64,000 nt of DNA from Maritalea mobilis (GTDB lineage: Bacteria; Pseudomonadota; Alphaproteobacteria; Rhodobacterales; Rhodobacteraceae). The DNA is taken from positions 310,001-374,000 of the forward strand of contig NZ_JAHVKE010000001.1 in NCBI RefSeq assembly GCF_019800885.1. The letters are read 5' to 3'. Shown here one piece after another: positions 48,620 through 56,771 of this stretch (positions are counted from its first letter, which is position 1; each line of letters opens with the position of its first letter). A program made the position numbers and the translations under genes. The notes below the pieces were generated by a model. It did no database searches, was not told the DNA's origin, and worked only from the letters and a program-made list of their open reading frames with translations.

Positions 48620-50167
48620 TCAGCGGTCCGTCAGCAAGAGTTGCAGCGCTGCCCGGCGCGCGACCCCTTCAAGCCCGACCTCGCGCAAAAGGGTCAGCGC
48701 CTCGGTCAGGTCGTCGCCATCCTGTGCAGGACCGCCCAGCACGATGGACGCCCGCAACAGGGCCTCGCCCAGCCGGTCGTTTTGCAGGAACCACCGGTAG
48801 CCATGCGGCGGGCGGGGGTCGGCAAAGGCTGCGGCGATGGCCCGCGCCTGCATGTCGGCATCCTCGGGCGGTTCGGTCGGCAGGCCGCGGGCGATGTCGA
48901 ACGCGAACCGCTCCTCGGGCGTTTGCGCGACGGTGCCCTGCGCCACAAGCTCGTAGCGCGGCGAAAGCAGGCCCACGCGGCGGGCCAGCAAGCCGGCCTC
49001 GCCGATCAGGGGCAGGGCAAGCAAACGCTCGGCGAAAATATCGGCAAAGGCGACTTCAAGGCTGGCCTCCTGCATCGCGGCCCAAGCCGGTGGCAGGCCG
49101 CGGCCCACCTCGGTCGCGTCGCGGGCAAGGATCGCGGCATCGAGCGCCTGGATGGCGGCAACCCTGTCCCACGCCCCGCCCGAGGCCGCGGGCACCCGCT
49201 GCGTGTAGATGGCGAACCATTGCTGCGGTTCGATCGCGCCTGAGCGGGTCAGGCGTTCCGCCGCGGCGATCTGGCCCCGCCAGCCCGCAAGGGGGCTGAG
49301 ATCGGCATGGGTAAAGGCGAGGGGCAGGCCGGTCAGGTCCGGCCGGTCGCCGACGGCCATGCGCATCTGGAAGGCCAGCGGCGTCAGGTTCATGTCCGCG
49401 GGCAGCACGTCCTCGCCCTCGAACAGTTCCGGGTCGAGAAACCGGGCGATCACGTCATACTCGGCATCCGAAATACGCCCGAGCGCCGCCCCGGTATCAA
49501 GCGACAGCGCCGCCGCCGACCAATCGCCGGTCCGCGCAAGGCAGAAGATATGGGCCTGAAACGTTGGCGCGATATCGGGATTCGCCGTCATCGCGGCGCA
49601 GGCCCGGTCCGCCCGGTCGGTCAGCAGGCTGACATCGAAAAAACGGCGAAAGACCTGCGGATCGGTCGGGCCCGCGCGCTCCATCAGCGACAGCGCGGGA
49701 TCAAGGGCGCCCCGGTCCAGCAGCATGTCGAGCCGCGCGAGGAACAGGTCGGCCCCGTCGCCCGTCTCGTCCGCCGGTGCATCCAACTCGGCCAGGGCCA
49801 GCATCTCGGTGAAGGCGAGGCTGGCGGGCAAACCCTGGTTTGGTTGGGCGCGGAACAGGCGGGCCAGCGTCTCCGTGTCCGAGGCCCCCCAAAGGTCCGC
49901 GGGCAGGCCGGTGATAGACGGCGGCAGCAGGCCAACCGCATCGAGGCGCACGGCATCGAGCGGCTCGATCGTGAAGCCGGGGCGGCTTGCACTGGCCGCG
50001 ATATTGGCGTGGGGCCGGGTCACCGTGTCCGAAAGCCAATCGGGCGGCGCGACCTCCGGAACCTCGGTCGCGGGCAGGGGCGGCTCTTGCGCAAGCGCGG
50101 GGCTGCACAGCGCCACGGCCAGCGCAATCATCCGGGGAAGCCTGCGAAGGGTGGAGTCAGTCCACAT
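48620..50167 (-). CDS. exported protein of unknown function next to xerD
   Basis: A 515-residue protein with an N-terminal signal sequence (LRRLPRMIALAVALCSPALA, cut near AQA), then an acidic, largely helical soluble domain (LARLFRAQPNQGLPASLAFT, LLDRGALDPALSLMERAG) with tandem helix pairs, somewhat TPR-like in rhythm. I do not recognise a family. It overlaps the small membrane protein at 50157-50327 by 11 bases and lies 3 bases from xerD, implying an operon. Confidence 0.7.
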   Translation of the reverse strand: MWTDSTLRRLPRMIALAVALCSPALAQEPPLPATEVPEVAPPDWLSDTVTRPHANIAASASRPGFTIEPLDAVRLDAVGLLPPSITGLPADLWGASDTETLARLFRAQPNQGLPASLAFTEMLALAELDAPADETGDGADLFLARLDMLLDRGALDPALSLMERAGPTDPQVFRRFFDVSLLTDRADRACAAMTANPDIAPTFQAHIFCLARTGDWSAAALSLDTGAALGRISDAEYDVIARFLDPELFEGEDVLPADMNLTPLAFQMRMAVGDRPDLTGLPLAFTHADLSPLAGWRGQIAAAERLTRSGAIEPQQWFAIYTQRVPAASGGAWDRVAAIQALDAAILARDATEVGRGLPPAWAAMQEASLEVAFADIFAERLLALPLIGEAGLLARRVGLLSPRYELVAQGTVAQTPEERFAFDIARGLPTEPPEDADMQARAIAAAFADPRPPHGYRWFLQNDRLGEALLRASIVLGGPAQDGDDLTEALTLLREVGLEGVARRAALQLLLTDR

Positions 50168-50327
50168 CCAGATCGACCGGTTGCGTCACGCTGCGCTGTT
50201 CGGGCTGCAAGTAGCCCGAATAGGCATAACCCACGAGGGCGATCACCCCCAACAGGATCAGGATCAGGATCAATCGGATAAGACGGCCCATGCGGTCCTT
50301 CTGCCTTCTGCCCTTGGTCTTGCTCAT
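50157..50327 (-). CDS. small single-span membrane protein of unknown function
   Basis: A 56-residue protein with a very basic start (SKTKGRRQKDRMGR), one strong hydrophobic span (LIRLILILILLGVIALVGYA) and a short periplasmic tail with SGYLQPEQ. Its stop overlaps the start of the 515-residue gene by 11 bases, indicating coupling. Start at ATG 50327; an ATG at 50354 lies too near aroK's promoter. It is divergent from aroK with a gap of only 35 bases. Confidence 0.65.
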   Translation of the reverse strand: MSKTKGRRQKDRMGRLIRLILILILLGVIALVGYAYSGYLQPEQRSVTQPVDLDVD

Positions 50328-50362
50328 CGGCGTTTGCCGCCGCTTTCTTTTCACTATAAGCC

Positions 50363-50983
50363 ATGGCGGGCGGAATTACGCCAGTGAAGGGAAAAGATTT
50401 TTCGGGGATGGGCGAAACCGTGCCGGATAGGGGGTTGGCGTTGCGCCGCACCGTCGTGCTGATCGGCATGATGGGCGCGGGCAAAACGGCGATCGGGCGC
50501 GCCCTGGCCACGCGGCTGGGGGCGGCGCTGAAGGATTCGGATGCCGAGATCGTGGATGCCGCGCAACTGACCATCGCCGAGATATTCGAGCGCTACGGAG
50601 AGGCTTTCTTTCGCGAGAAGGAAACGCAGGTGATCGAGCGCCTGCTGGATGGGCCGCCCTGCATCCTGTCTACGGGCGGCGGGGCCTGGCTGGCCGAGCG
50701 CAACCGCCAGATCCTGACCGGAAAGGCCGCCGTCCTTTGGCTCGACGCCGATCTGGAGCTGCTGTGGAACAGGGTGCGCCACAAGACGACGCGGCCCCTG
50801 CTGCGCACCGAGGATCCGAAGGCGACGCTGACCGAGATTTTCACCGCGCGGCACCCGGTCTATGCCCTTGCGCCCTTGCGCCTGAAGGTGCAGCCGAGCT
50901 GGTCGATCGACGAGACGGCCGAGGCCGTGATGGATGTCTTGATCGAGAACGGTGCCGTGGCACGGACGGAGGATGCAGGATGA
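50363..50983 (+). CDS. aroK: shikimate kinase
   Basis: A 206-residue kinase phosphorylating shikimate at position 3 in aromatic amino acid synthesis. Walker A is GMMGAGKTAIG, followed by KDSDAEIVD and STGGGAW, the family set. The N-terminal 28 residues before the core are extended; an alternative start at ATG 50408 would remove 15 of them, and neither has a clear ribosome site. Its stop overlaps aroB's start (ATGA), so the pair is coupled. Confidence 0.95.
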   Translation: MAGGITPVKGKDFSGMGETVPDRGLALRRTVVLIGMMGAGKTAIGRALATRLGAALKDSDAEIVDAAQLTIAEIFERYGEAFFREKETQVIERLLDGPPCILSTGGGAWLAERNRQILTGKAAVLWLDADLELLWNRVRHKTTRPLLRTEDPKATLTEIFTARHPVYALAPLRLKVQPSWSIDETAEAVMDVLIENGAVARTEDAG

Positions 50984-52098
50984 GCGGTGTGGATATCGTG
51001 CAGGTCCCCTTGGGCGCGCGCAGCTACGAGGTGCGGATCGGTCCGGGTCTTGTCGACCGTGCGGGGGCAGAGATCGCCCCGCTGCTCAAGCGTCCGAAAG
51101 TCTGGGTGGTCAGCGAAGACACCGTGGCGGGCCTGCATCTGGACGCGCTGCGTGCCGGACTGGGTGCAGCGGGCGTCGAGGCCGAGGCCCTGATCCTGCC
51201 ACCGGGCGAGGCGACGAAAAGCTGGCCGCACCTGATCCGGGTGGTCGAATGGCTGCTGTCCGAACGGGTCGAGCGCCGCGATATCGTGGTGGCCTTCGGC
51301 GGTGGCGTGATCGGGGATCTCGCAGGGTTCGCCGCCGCGATCCTGCGCCGCGGCGTGCGCTTCGTGCAGATCCCAACCAGCCTGCTCGCGCAGGTCGACA
51401 GCTCGGTTGGCGGCAAGACCGGCATCAATACCGAGCATGGCAAGAACCTTGTCGGGGCGTTCCATCAGCCAAGCCTCGTTCTGGCAGATATCGGTGTGCT
51501 GGGCACCTTGACCGAGCGCGATTTCCTCGCCGGCTATGGCGAGGTGCAGAAATACGGCCTGCTGGGAGATGCGGAGTTCTTCGGCTGGTTGGAGCGGAAC
51601 GGCCCCGCGTTGGCCGCGGGCGACATGGCCCTGCGGGCCGAGGCGGTGCGCCGCTCGGTCCAGATGAAGGCCGATATCGTCGAGCGGGACGAAACCGAGC
51701 AGGGCGACCGCGCGCTCCTCAATCTCGGGCATACCTTCTGTCACGCGCTGGAGGCCGCCACCGGCTATTCTGGCCGGCTCTTGCATGGCGAGGGGGTTGC
51801 CATCGGTTGTGCACTCGCCTTTGAGTTGTCGGCGAGGATGAACCTGTGCAGTCAGGAAGACCCCAGCCGCGTCCGGGCGCATCTAGCCGACATGAACGCC
51901 AAGCGCGATCTGTCGGATATTCCTGGGGAATTACCGGACGCGGATGGCCTGCTGGACCTGATGGCGCAGGACAAGAAGGTTGTGGATGGAAAACTGCGTT
52001 TCATCCTTGCGCGCGGCATCGGCGAGGCCTTCGTCACGGCAGATGTGCCCCGCGATGTGGTGCGGGGCGTCCTCGTGGATGCGTTGCGCGACCGCTGA
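50980..52098 (+). CDS. aroB: 3-dehydroquinate synthase
   Basis: A 372-residue AroB that cyclises DAHP to 3-dehydroquinate using NAD and a divalent metal, one step into the shikimate pathway. GGGVIGDLAGFAAAILRRGV, PTSLLAQVDSSVGGKTGIN and NLGHTFCHALE are the family signatures. It begins at ATG 50980, overlapping aroK's stop, and ends 9 bases before the convergent gene. aroK-aroB next to xerD is a common arrangement in related genomes. Confidence 0.96.
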   Translation: MSGVDIVQVPLGARSYEVRIGPGLVDRAGAEIAPLLKRPKVWVVSEDTVAGLHLDALRAGLGAAGVEAEALILPPGEATKSWPHLIRVVEWLLSERVERRDIVVAFGGGVIGDLAGFAAAILRRGVRFVQIPTSLLAQVDSSVGGKTGINTEHGKNLVGAFHQPSLVLADIGVLGTLTERDFLAGYGEVQKYGLLGDAEFFGWLERNGPALAAGDMALRAEAVRRSVQMKADIVERDETEQGDRALLNLGHTFCHALEAATGYSGRLLHGEGVAIGCALAFELSARMNLCSQEDPSRVRAHLADMNAKRDLSDIPGELPDADGLLDLMAQDKKVVDGKLRFILARGIGEAFVTADVPRDVVRGVLVDALRDR

Positions 52099-52107
52099 TC
52101 GCCCGCC

Positions 52108-52689
52108 TCAGGCAAGCACCAACATGTAATAGGCCCCGTAGCCGATCGCCGCGACGACGCCCAGAACGAGGGCCAGCCGCAGCAGGTTCAGCGCCAGCGT
52201 CAGCACACCCGCCATCAAGGTCCCGAGAACGGTGCCTGTCACGAAAAGCGCGATGAGCGCGCCGTAGGGCAGCGCAAAGCCGAGGGCCGCAAAGGACGCC
52301 TCTGCATAGGGCAGCGTCTGTTGCACGATCAAGGGAACGCCGACTGCCAACCCGTAGATCAGCGCGGCGACCCCGCAGATGACGGCAAGCCAGAGCGTCA
52401 GGCGATGTTTCAAAGCCTCGCCCGTGGCGAATGTCACGGCTTCGATCGCCTCGACGAAGATTGCGCCGGTGACGATGCGCAGCCAGATCGGCGCATCGAT
52501 GTCGGGCAGGGAGAGACTCTGCATTCCGCCGGACGCCGGCGATCCGGGGCGCACAGTGGACAGTGGCGCGGAGGTTGGCGAGGTATGTGTCGCCGCCCCC
52601 GCGGCGGACATTCCGTTATATGCGACGCCCGTGTTGGCGCCGGTGAGGTAGTCGTGAAAATCGCGGTCCGTGGAATCGATGGTCGGCAT
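52108..52689 (-). CDS. membrane protein of unknown function
   Basis: A 193-residue protein. The first 65 residues are polar and low in complexity (Ser/Thr/Gly/Ala/Pro: TSPTSAPLSTVRPGSPASGG). Residues 65-193 hold about four hydrophobic spans (IWLRIVTGAIFVEAIEAV, LTLWLAVICGVAALIYGL and a long C-terminal pair). No family is recognised. It is 98 bases downstream of gpt in reading direction and converges on aroB. Confidence 0.6.
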   Translation of the reverse strand: MPTIDSTDRDFHDYLTGANTGVAYNGMSAAGAATHTSPTSAPLSTVRPGSPASGGMQSLSLPDIDAPIWLRIVTGAIFVEAIEAVTFATGEALKHRLTLWLAVICGVAALIYGLAVGVPLIVQQTLPYAEASFAALGFALPYGALIALFVTGTVLGTLMAGVLTLALNLLRLALVLGVVAAIGYGAYYMLVLA

Positions 52690-52787
52690 GGCAGCGGCCC
52701 TCCCGTGTCGGAACGATTGGATTCGAATTTTTCCGGTATCTAATCGTCACAGTATACACGATCCGCGTCGATGGAGGGATTCCTCCG

Positions 52788-53309
52788 TCAATCCTTGCCG
52801 CGATAGGGCTCCACGTATTGCAGGGCCATGTCCCAGGGGAAGAAGATCCAGGTGTCCTGGCTGACGCCCGTGATGAACGTGTCCACCATCGGTTCGCCCT
52901 TGGGCTTGGCGTAGACGGTCGCGAAATGCGCCTTGGGGTAGAGCTGCCGGACCAGTTCCAGCGTTTTGCCCGTATCGACAAGGTCGTCGACGATCAGCAC
53001 GCCTTCGCCGTCGCCCATCATCTCGGCATCGGGGCTTTTCAGCACCTCGGCCTCGCGGCGCTGGTCGGCCTTGCCGCCGCCCGAGTGGTAGGATTTCACG
53101 CTGATCGTGTCTACGGTGCGGATGTCCAGCTCGCGCGCGACGATCATCGCCGGTGCCATGCCACCGCGCGTGATGGCCACGACGGCGCGCCATGCGCCGC
53201 CCTCGTCGGGCCCGTGCTTGTCGAGACGCCATGCCAACGCGCGGCTGTCGCGGTGCAACTGGTCCCAGGATACGTGAAACCCTTTTTCATGCGGCAGCGG
53301 CGTGACCAT
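52788..53309 (-). CDS. gpt: xanthine-guanine phosphoribosyltransferase
   Basis: A 173-residue type I phosphoribosyltransferase salvaging xanthine and guanine with PRPP. The PRPP-binding motif is [13 protein letters not shown], and [12 protein letters not shown] is the other conserved part. Its start lies 3 bases after the fabI stop, so the two are probably co-transcribed. Confidence 0.92.
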   Translation of the reverse strand: MVTPLPHEKGFHVSWDQLHRDSRALAWRLDKHGPDEGGAWRAVVAITRGGMAPAMIVARELDIRTVDTISVKSYHSGGGKADQRREAEVLKSPDAEMMGDGEGVLIVDDLVDTGKTLELVRQLYPKAHFATVYAKPKGEPMVDTFITGVSQDTWIFFPWDMALQYVEPYRGKD

Positions 53310-53312
53310 GGC

Positions 53313-54125
53313 TCAGTCTCCCTTGCGTTCGAGGCTCATGTCCGGCGCCTCGGGGTTCTTCATGCCGATGACGTTGTAGCCGGCGTCGACATGGTGGGTT
53401 TCGCCTGTCACGGCACTCGACAGGTCCGACAGCAGGTAGAGGGCGGATTTGCCCACCTCGTCCTGCGTGACGGTGCGGCGCAGCGGGGCATTGTTCTCGT
53501 TCCATTTCAGGATGTAGCGAAAATCGCCGATGCCCGAGGCGGCCAGCGTCTTGATCGTGCCAGCCGAGATCGCGTTGACGCGGATGCCATCGCGGCCCAG
53601 GTCCTCGGCCAGATACATCACCGACGCTTCCAGCGCGGCCTTGGCGACACCCATCACGTTGTAATGCGGCATGACCTTTTCCGCGCCGTAATAGGTCAGC
53701 GTCAGGAGGCTGCCACCATTCGGCATCATCTTTTCCGCGCGCTGGCAGACGGCGGTGAAGGAATAGACCGAGATGTTCATGGTCATGGCGAAATTCGCGG
53801 GGCTCGTTTCCACGTAACGGCCACGCAACTCGGACTTGTCCGAGAAGCCGATGGCATGAACCACGAAGTCGAGGCTGCCCCAGGTCTCTTTCAACGTGTC
53901 GAAGAGCGTGTCGAGGCTGTCCTCGTCGGCCACGTCGCAGGGGATCATCAGATCGCTGCCCAGTTCGTTGGCCAGCGGCTTGACCCGCTTCAGCAGCTGC
54001 TCGCCCTGGTAGGAAAAGGCCAGCTCCGCCCCTTCGGCTGCCAAGGCCTTGGCCACGCCCCATGCAATGGACTTGTCGTTAGCCAGGCCCATGATCAGCC
54101 CGCGTTTGCCCGCCATAAGACCCAT
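53313..54125 (-). CDS. fabI: enoyl-[acyl-carrier-protein] reductase FabI
   Basis: A 270-residue NAD(P)H-dependent reductase that completes each fatty-acid elongation cycle. It has LANDKSIAWGVAKALA for nucleotide binding and the characteristic YYGAEKVMPHYNVMGVAKAA with the Tyr-x6-Lys catalytic spacing. A GAGGG sequence lies 6 bases before the ATG at 54125, which beats the frame extension to 54176. It sits directly upstream of gpt. Confidence 0.95.
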   Translation of the reverse strand: MGLMAGKRGLIMGLANDKSIAWGVAKALAAEGAELAFSYQGEQLLKRVKPLANELGSDLMIPCDVADEDSLDTLFDTLKETWGSLDFVVHAIGFSDKSELRGRYVETSPANFAMTMNISVYSFTAVCQRAEKMMPNGGSLLTLTYYGAEKVMPHYNVMGVAKAALEASVMYLAEDLGRDGIRVNAISAGTIKTLAASGIGDFRYILKWNENNAPLRRTVTQDEVGKSALYLLSDLSSAVTGETHHVDAGYNVIGMKNPEAPDMSLERKGD

Positions 54126-54280
54126 CGCCACCCTCACTTGTCGCTGTCGTTGCGTGTTGGCGTCGGTGTAGGCCAAAGGTCGCAGAGCCGCAAGATTGCA
54201 CGGACCTGCGTGCTATGTCTTGCAGGCGGCGGCCACGTGGCTAGGTTGCGCGCAGCACAGGATAGGCGAGGGACGACCCC

Positions 54281-54901
54281 ATGAGCGACCGCAGCGGCAT
54301 TTTTGCTGGCGACGACCCGTTTCGGCTGGCGCAGGATTGGCTGGCCGAGGCCGAGAAGAGCGAAATTAACGATCCCAATGCCATCGCATTGGCCACGGTC
54401 GATCCCGACGGTCTGCCCAACGTGCGCATGGTGCTCCTGAAAGAGATCGAGGCGCCTGGCGGCGGGGACGGGGCCTTCGTCTTCTACACGAATTACGACA
54501 GCGCCAAGGGGCAGGAGCTTGCGGCGTCGGGCAAGGCCGCCTTCGTGATGCACTGGAAAAGCCTGCGCCGCCAGATCCGGGTGCGCGGCACGGTCGAGCG
54601 TGAGAACGGGGCGCAGGCGGATGCCTATTACGCCTCGCGCTCGCTCAAGAGCCGTTTGGGGGCCTGGGCATCGAAACAATCGCAACCGCTGTCGGGCCGC
54701 GCGGCGCTGATGGCCGAAGTGGCGAAGGTCACGGCGCAGCAAGGGACCAACCCGTCGCGTCCGCCGTTCTGGGGCGGCTTTCGCATCCAGCCTGTCGAGA
54801 TCGAATTCTGGGCCGATGGCCCGTTTCGCCTGCATGACCGTTTTCGGTGGCGGCGCGAGGCGGCGGGGGCCTCATGGGAGGTCACGCGCCTGAATCCATG
54901 A
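54281..54901 (+). CDS. pdxH: pyridoxamine 5'-phosphate oxidase
   Basis: A 206-residue FMN enzyme making pyridoxal phosphate. [11 protein letters not shown] and [20 protein letters not shown] are the FMN-binding segments, and [11 protein letters not shown] near the end is conserved. Divergent from fabI. Confidence 0.94.
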   Translation: MSDRSGIFAGDDPFRLAQDWLAEAEKSEINDPNAIALATVDPDGLPNVRMVLLKEIEAPGGGDGAFVFYTNYDSAKGQELAASGKAAFVMHWKSLRRQIRVRGTVERENGAQADAYYASRSLKSRLGAWASKQSQPLSGRAALMAEVAKVTAQQGTNPSRPPFWGGFRIQPVEIEFWADGPFRLHDRFRWRREAAGASWEVTRLNP

Positions 54902-54973
54902 AACGGTTTTTGCCCATCTGTTTCGTGGCATCCTCAACAAATCTGCGAACGTAAAATTTTCATACCTTTGAAT

Positions 54974-54979
54974 TATAAT
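54974..54979 (+). promoter_or_regulatory. possible -10 element before the cold-shock gene
   Basis: TATAAT within an AT-rich patch at 54955-54985, about 93 bases before the ATG at 55072; no good -35 was found 17 bases upstream. The long leader is usual for cold-shock genes. Confidence 0.35.
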
Positions 54980-55071
54980 AATATTATTCGGTTGCCCCAA
55001 CGGCACAGAAGCACATTATCAAAGTGGGGACAGCAAATCGCGGCCGGTGGTCGCAAACGGGAAGTGTCGGT

Positions 55072-55587
55072 ATGGTCGATACGGACTCGCAGGGCGAAAT
55101 CGTCCGGGGCCGCGTCAAGTGGTTCGATGTGGGCAAGGGTTTTGGGTTCATTGTCGCCGAAAGCGACGGTCCGGATATCCTCTTGCACGCCAATGTACTC
55201 AGGAATTTCGGGCAGGGGTCCGTCGCCGAGGGCGCGGGGATAACCGTTCGCACCCATTCCACGCCGCGCGGCCTGCAAGCCAACGAAATCCTCGAGATCG
55301 TCCCGCCGGAAATCGGCGACGATGAGGCAGCGCCCTCCGTGGACCTGCCGGAAGCGCCCGCGGATGCGCCCTTCGTGGCAGCCCGCGTCAAGTGGTTCGA
55401 CAAGGCGAAAGGGTTTGGCTTCGCCAATATCTTCGGGCACCCTGAAGACGTTTTTGTGCATATCGAGGTGCTGCGCCGCTACGGATTTGCCGATCTTCAA
55501 TCGGGGGAAGCCATCGCGATGAAGGTGGTCGACGGTCCGCGCGGGCAATTGGCCGCCGAGATTCGGAGTTGGGATTACGTCGTATGA
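55072..55587 (+). CDS. double cold-shock-domain protein
   Basis: A 171-residue protein with two cold-shock domains. Domain 1 (about 9-75) has KWFDVGKGFGFIV; domain 2 (about 102-165) has KWFDKAKGFGFANI. Both carry the RNP1-type KGFGF. An acidic linker (PPEIGDDEAAPSVDLPEAPA) joins them. Cold-shock proteins bind single-stranded RNA/DNA as chaperones. The long AT-rich leader is in keeping with cold regulation, though no element was confirmed. Its stop overlaps the next start (ATGA). Confidence 0.9.
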   Translation: MVDTDSQGEIVRGRVKWFDVGKGFGFIVAESDGPDILLHANVLRNFGQGSVAEGAGITVRTHSTPRGLQANEILEIVPPEIGDDEAAPSVDLPEAPADAPFVAARVKWFDKAKGFGFANIFGHPEDVFVHIEVLRRYGFADLQSGEAIAMKVVDGPRGQLAAEIRSWDYVV

Positions 55588-56069
55588 GTGACTTCGCCCG
55601 TTTGGGCATGGCCGTGGCCTTGGCCGTATTTGTTTCCACACCTTCCGCTAATGCCGCCTGCAGCGATGATCGCGTCGAACTGCGTGGCGATTTCGGAACC
55701 GTCCGTTTCCGCGTCGCGGTGGCGGATGATCCGCGCGAACGCTCGCAGGGCCTCATGCATGTTCCCGAGATGCCGCGCATGTCCGGCATGCTCTTCGTCT
55801 ACGAGCGACCGCAAAGCGTGTCGTTCTGGATGGCAAATACGTTGATCCCGCTCGACATGATCTTTGCCGACGAGACAGGCGTGGTCACGCGCATCCACGA
55901 GAATGCCGTGCCGCTGGACCGGACGCCGATCCCTGGCGGCGATGGCGTCCAGTTCGTGCTCGAGATCAATGGCGGCATGGCGCGGCAGCTTGGCATCGAT
56001 GAAGGGGACGAGTTGCGCCACCCCTCCGTGTCCGGGGATCTGGCGGTCTGGCCGTGCGATGCCGAGTGA
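55584..56069 (+). CDS. exported DUF192 family protein
   Basis: A 161-residue protein with an N-terminal signal (LGMAVALAVFVSTPSANA) and a DUF192 domain: SQGLMHVPEMPRMSGMLFVY, SVSFWMANTLIPLDMIFAD, FVLEINGGMARQLGI. The domain's role is unknown, though a haloarchaeal member folds as a beta barrel. Translation is probably coupled to the cold-shock gene (4-base overlap). tRNA-Pro follows 51 bases later. Confidence 0.85.
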   Translation: MSDFARLGMAVALAVFVSTPSANAACSDDRVELRGDFGTVRFRVAVADDPRERSQGLMHVPEMPRMSGMLFVYERPQSVSFWMANTLIPLDMIFADETGVVTRIHENAVPLDRTPIPGGDGVQFVLEINGGMARQLGIDEGDELRHPSVSGDLAVWPCDAE

Positions 56070-56120
56070 ACGACCGGGCTTGCGCAGCAGCCCCGGGGAA
56101 CGCTAAGAGCGACACACGGT

Positions 56121-56197
56121 CGGGGCGTGGCGCAGTCTGGTAGCGCACCTGTTTTGGGTACAGGGGGTCGTGAGTTCGAATCTCGCCGCCCCGACCA
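56121..56197 (+). tRNA. tRNA-Pro (TGG)
   Basis: A 77-base tRNA: acceptor CGGGGCG/CGCCCCG, anticodon stem CCTGT/ACAGG around TTTGGGT (anticodon TGG), GAGTTCGAATC T-arm and encoded CCA. Confidence 0.96.
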
Positions 56198-56771
56198 TTT
56201 TCCCACCTCTACATCTTGTGGCTTGTTTGCGGGCGGCGCTGTATCTGGTTGATCTGCGTCCTTGTCCGTGACCTGCACGCAACATGTGGTGTGGTCGTGG
56301 ATCCATCGCAGCTTGGGACTCCTTTTTCTCGTGTTGCCCGGGTTCGGACGCCATCGGGCAAAGGCAACGCCTGAGCAAGAACGCCTATCCCTGCCTTTCG
56401 ACGTGAAAAATCACGTTTTCGCGGCGTGACGTAGCGGCAGACCGTGAATCGGGCGCAATCGGGGGGACTCGCAAAGCCGGGTTTTGGCAAGTGAAAAAAT
56501 CCGGTGGATAGTCTGAAAAACCCGTTGACGGTGTTGGTCCAACTACGTCAGTTTGTGTTCGTCGGATCAAGCGCCACAACATATAGGTGCTGACCGGCGG
56601 GGGCAGAGGATCTCCTCGCACACTGACATCGACAAGCTCACACACCTGCGCTTCGGCGCGGATCGGGAATTGCGCGTCGTCAGGGGGGCCCCAGGGATAG
56701 GAACACGACGGCCAGAGCGCTCCAAGACGCTGGCAGGCCGCACAGGGGAACACAGGGCGAGAGAGGCAGCC
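56198..56771. other. long regulatory region upstream of nrdJ
   Basis: 574 bases between tRNA-Pro and nrdJ with no convincing gene. The right half holds a possible pair of NrdR boxes; no cobalamin riboswitch-like structure was recognised. Open frames on the minus strand here are the antisense of tRNA-Pro. Confidence 0.55.
56543..56589 (+). promoter_or_regulatory. possible tandem NrdR boxes upstream of nrdJ
   Basis: CTACGTCAGTTTGTGT (56543-56558) and CCACAACATATAGGTG (56574-56589) start exactly 31 bases apart, the three-helical-turn spacing typical of paired NrdR boxes. They match the consensus ACACWAWATMTWGTGT at about 9 and 11 of 16 positions, so the motif match is weak and the spacing is the main support. 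Confidence 0.4.

Noticed and set aside
56103-56378. Minus-strand frame with a GAARFELTTPCTQ run.
   Set aside because: Artefact of translating antisense tRNA-Pro.
56198-56771. Cobalamin riboswitch before nrdJ.
   Set aside because: No B12-box-like sequence or multi-arm fold could be recognised by eye.
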